A stretch of DNA of 64,000 bases from Brugia malayi (taxonomy: Eukaryota > Nematoda > Chromadorea > Rhabditida > Onchocercidae): assembly GCF_000002995.4 (NCBI RefSeq), contig NW_025062475.1:4998528-5062527 (forward strand), read 5' to 3'. The notes under the pieces were generated by a model. It had not been told where the DNA came from. It saw only the letters and a list, made by a program, of their open reading frames with translations, and searched no databases. Of the stretch, positions 63,905 to 64,000 are shown in pieces; positions within the stretch are counted from its first letter, which is position 1, and every line of letters starts with the position of its first letter. The position numbers and the translations under genes are program-made.

Positions 63905-64000
63905 GTATGATTTAATCTGAAAATGCCGACCACTAAGTCAAAGATGATGTTTGCATTTTTATAGAAAGCATAAGTGCATGGCGTAGAATTACTTACTAAG
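63905..64000 (+). other. Intron start at the window edge
   Basis: Begins GTATGA after the last visible exon of the unrecognised helical protein. No further exon is visible before the window ends. Confidence 0.6.

Noticed and set aside
57842..64000. Nematode operon linking ALKBH4 and the downstream gene
   Set aside because: The gap is about 670 bases, longer than typical operon spacing, and I cannot see a trans-splice signal that decides it.

Overview
The window is AT-rich eukaryotic DNA carrying spliced genes with mostly short introns (GT...TTTCAG or TTTTAG). Orthologue types, a two-ShKT secreted peptide and intron style point to a nematode. A spirurid or filarial worm fits the base composition, but that last step is inference. 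There are no prokaryotic or viral genes, no rRNA, no CRISPR and no recognisable transposon.

Layout. Bases 1-10.2 kb hold no convincing gene. They carry three large tandem arrays: an ATT microsatellite of about 1.2 kb, a GAAT-type array of about 1.3 kb with an irregular higher-order pattern, and a 26-bp minisatellite of about 44 copies followed by a decayed array of ~45-bp units. Then come: an oxysterol-binding protein gene (10214-18635, +, 14 exons); a secreted two-ShKT-domain protein (20408-22261, +); a COMM-domain protein (24844-26016, -); JMJD4 (27022-29964, +); a METTL21A-type lysine methyltransferase (30333-31895, -); a PHF12/ATHP-1-type PHD-FHA chromatin protein (33089-38036, +); unc-119 (43225-46010, +); a SIRT6-class sirtuin (47559-49749, -); an unrecognised nuclear-type protein with two copies of an HTH-like plus CxxC...HxxxC module (51274-56216, +); ALKBH4 (57842-60635, +); and an unrecognised helical protein (61302 onward, +) that runs off the right edge.

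How the genes relate. Six of the eleven genes write, erase or read protein or chromatin marks: JMJD4, METTL21A-like, PHF12, SIRT6, ALKBH4, and possibly the duplicated-module protein. The others concern lipid exchange (OSBP), lipidated cargo transport (UNC-119), endosomal or NF-kB trafficking (COMMD) and secretion (ShKT). Divergent pairs (COMMD/JMJD4, METTL21A/PHF12, SIRT6/duplicated-module gene) may share promoters. JMJD4/METTL21A and UNC-119/SIRT6 converge. Exon models were built by hand from reading frame, splice consensus and remembered family sequences. Nearly all junctions close in phase; the exceptions are stated.

Best candidate for something undescribed: the 51.3-56.2 kb gene, whose internally duplicated architecture I do not recognise. 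Also worth attention are repeated use of AAG 3' splice sites, a cysteine-rich tail on JMJD4 with a decayed copy in its own 3' flank, and a hydrophobic N-terminal extension on the METTL21A-like enzyme.
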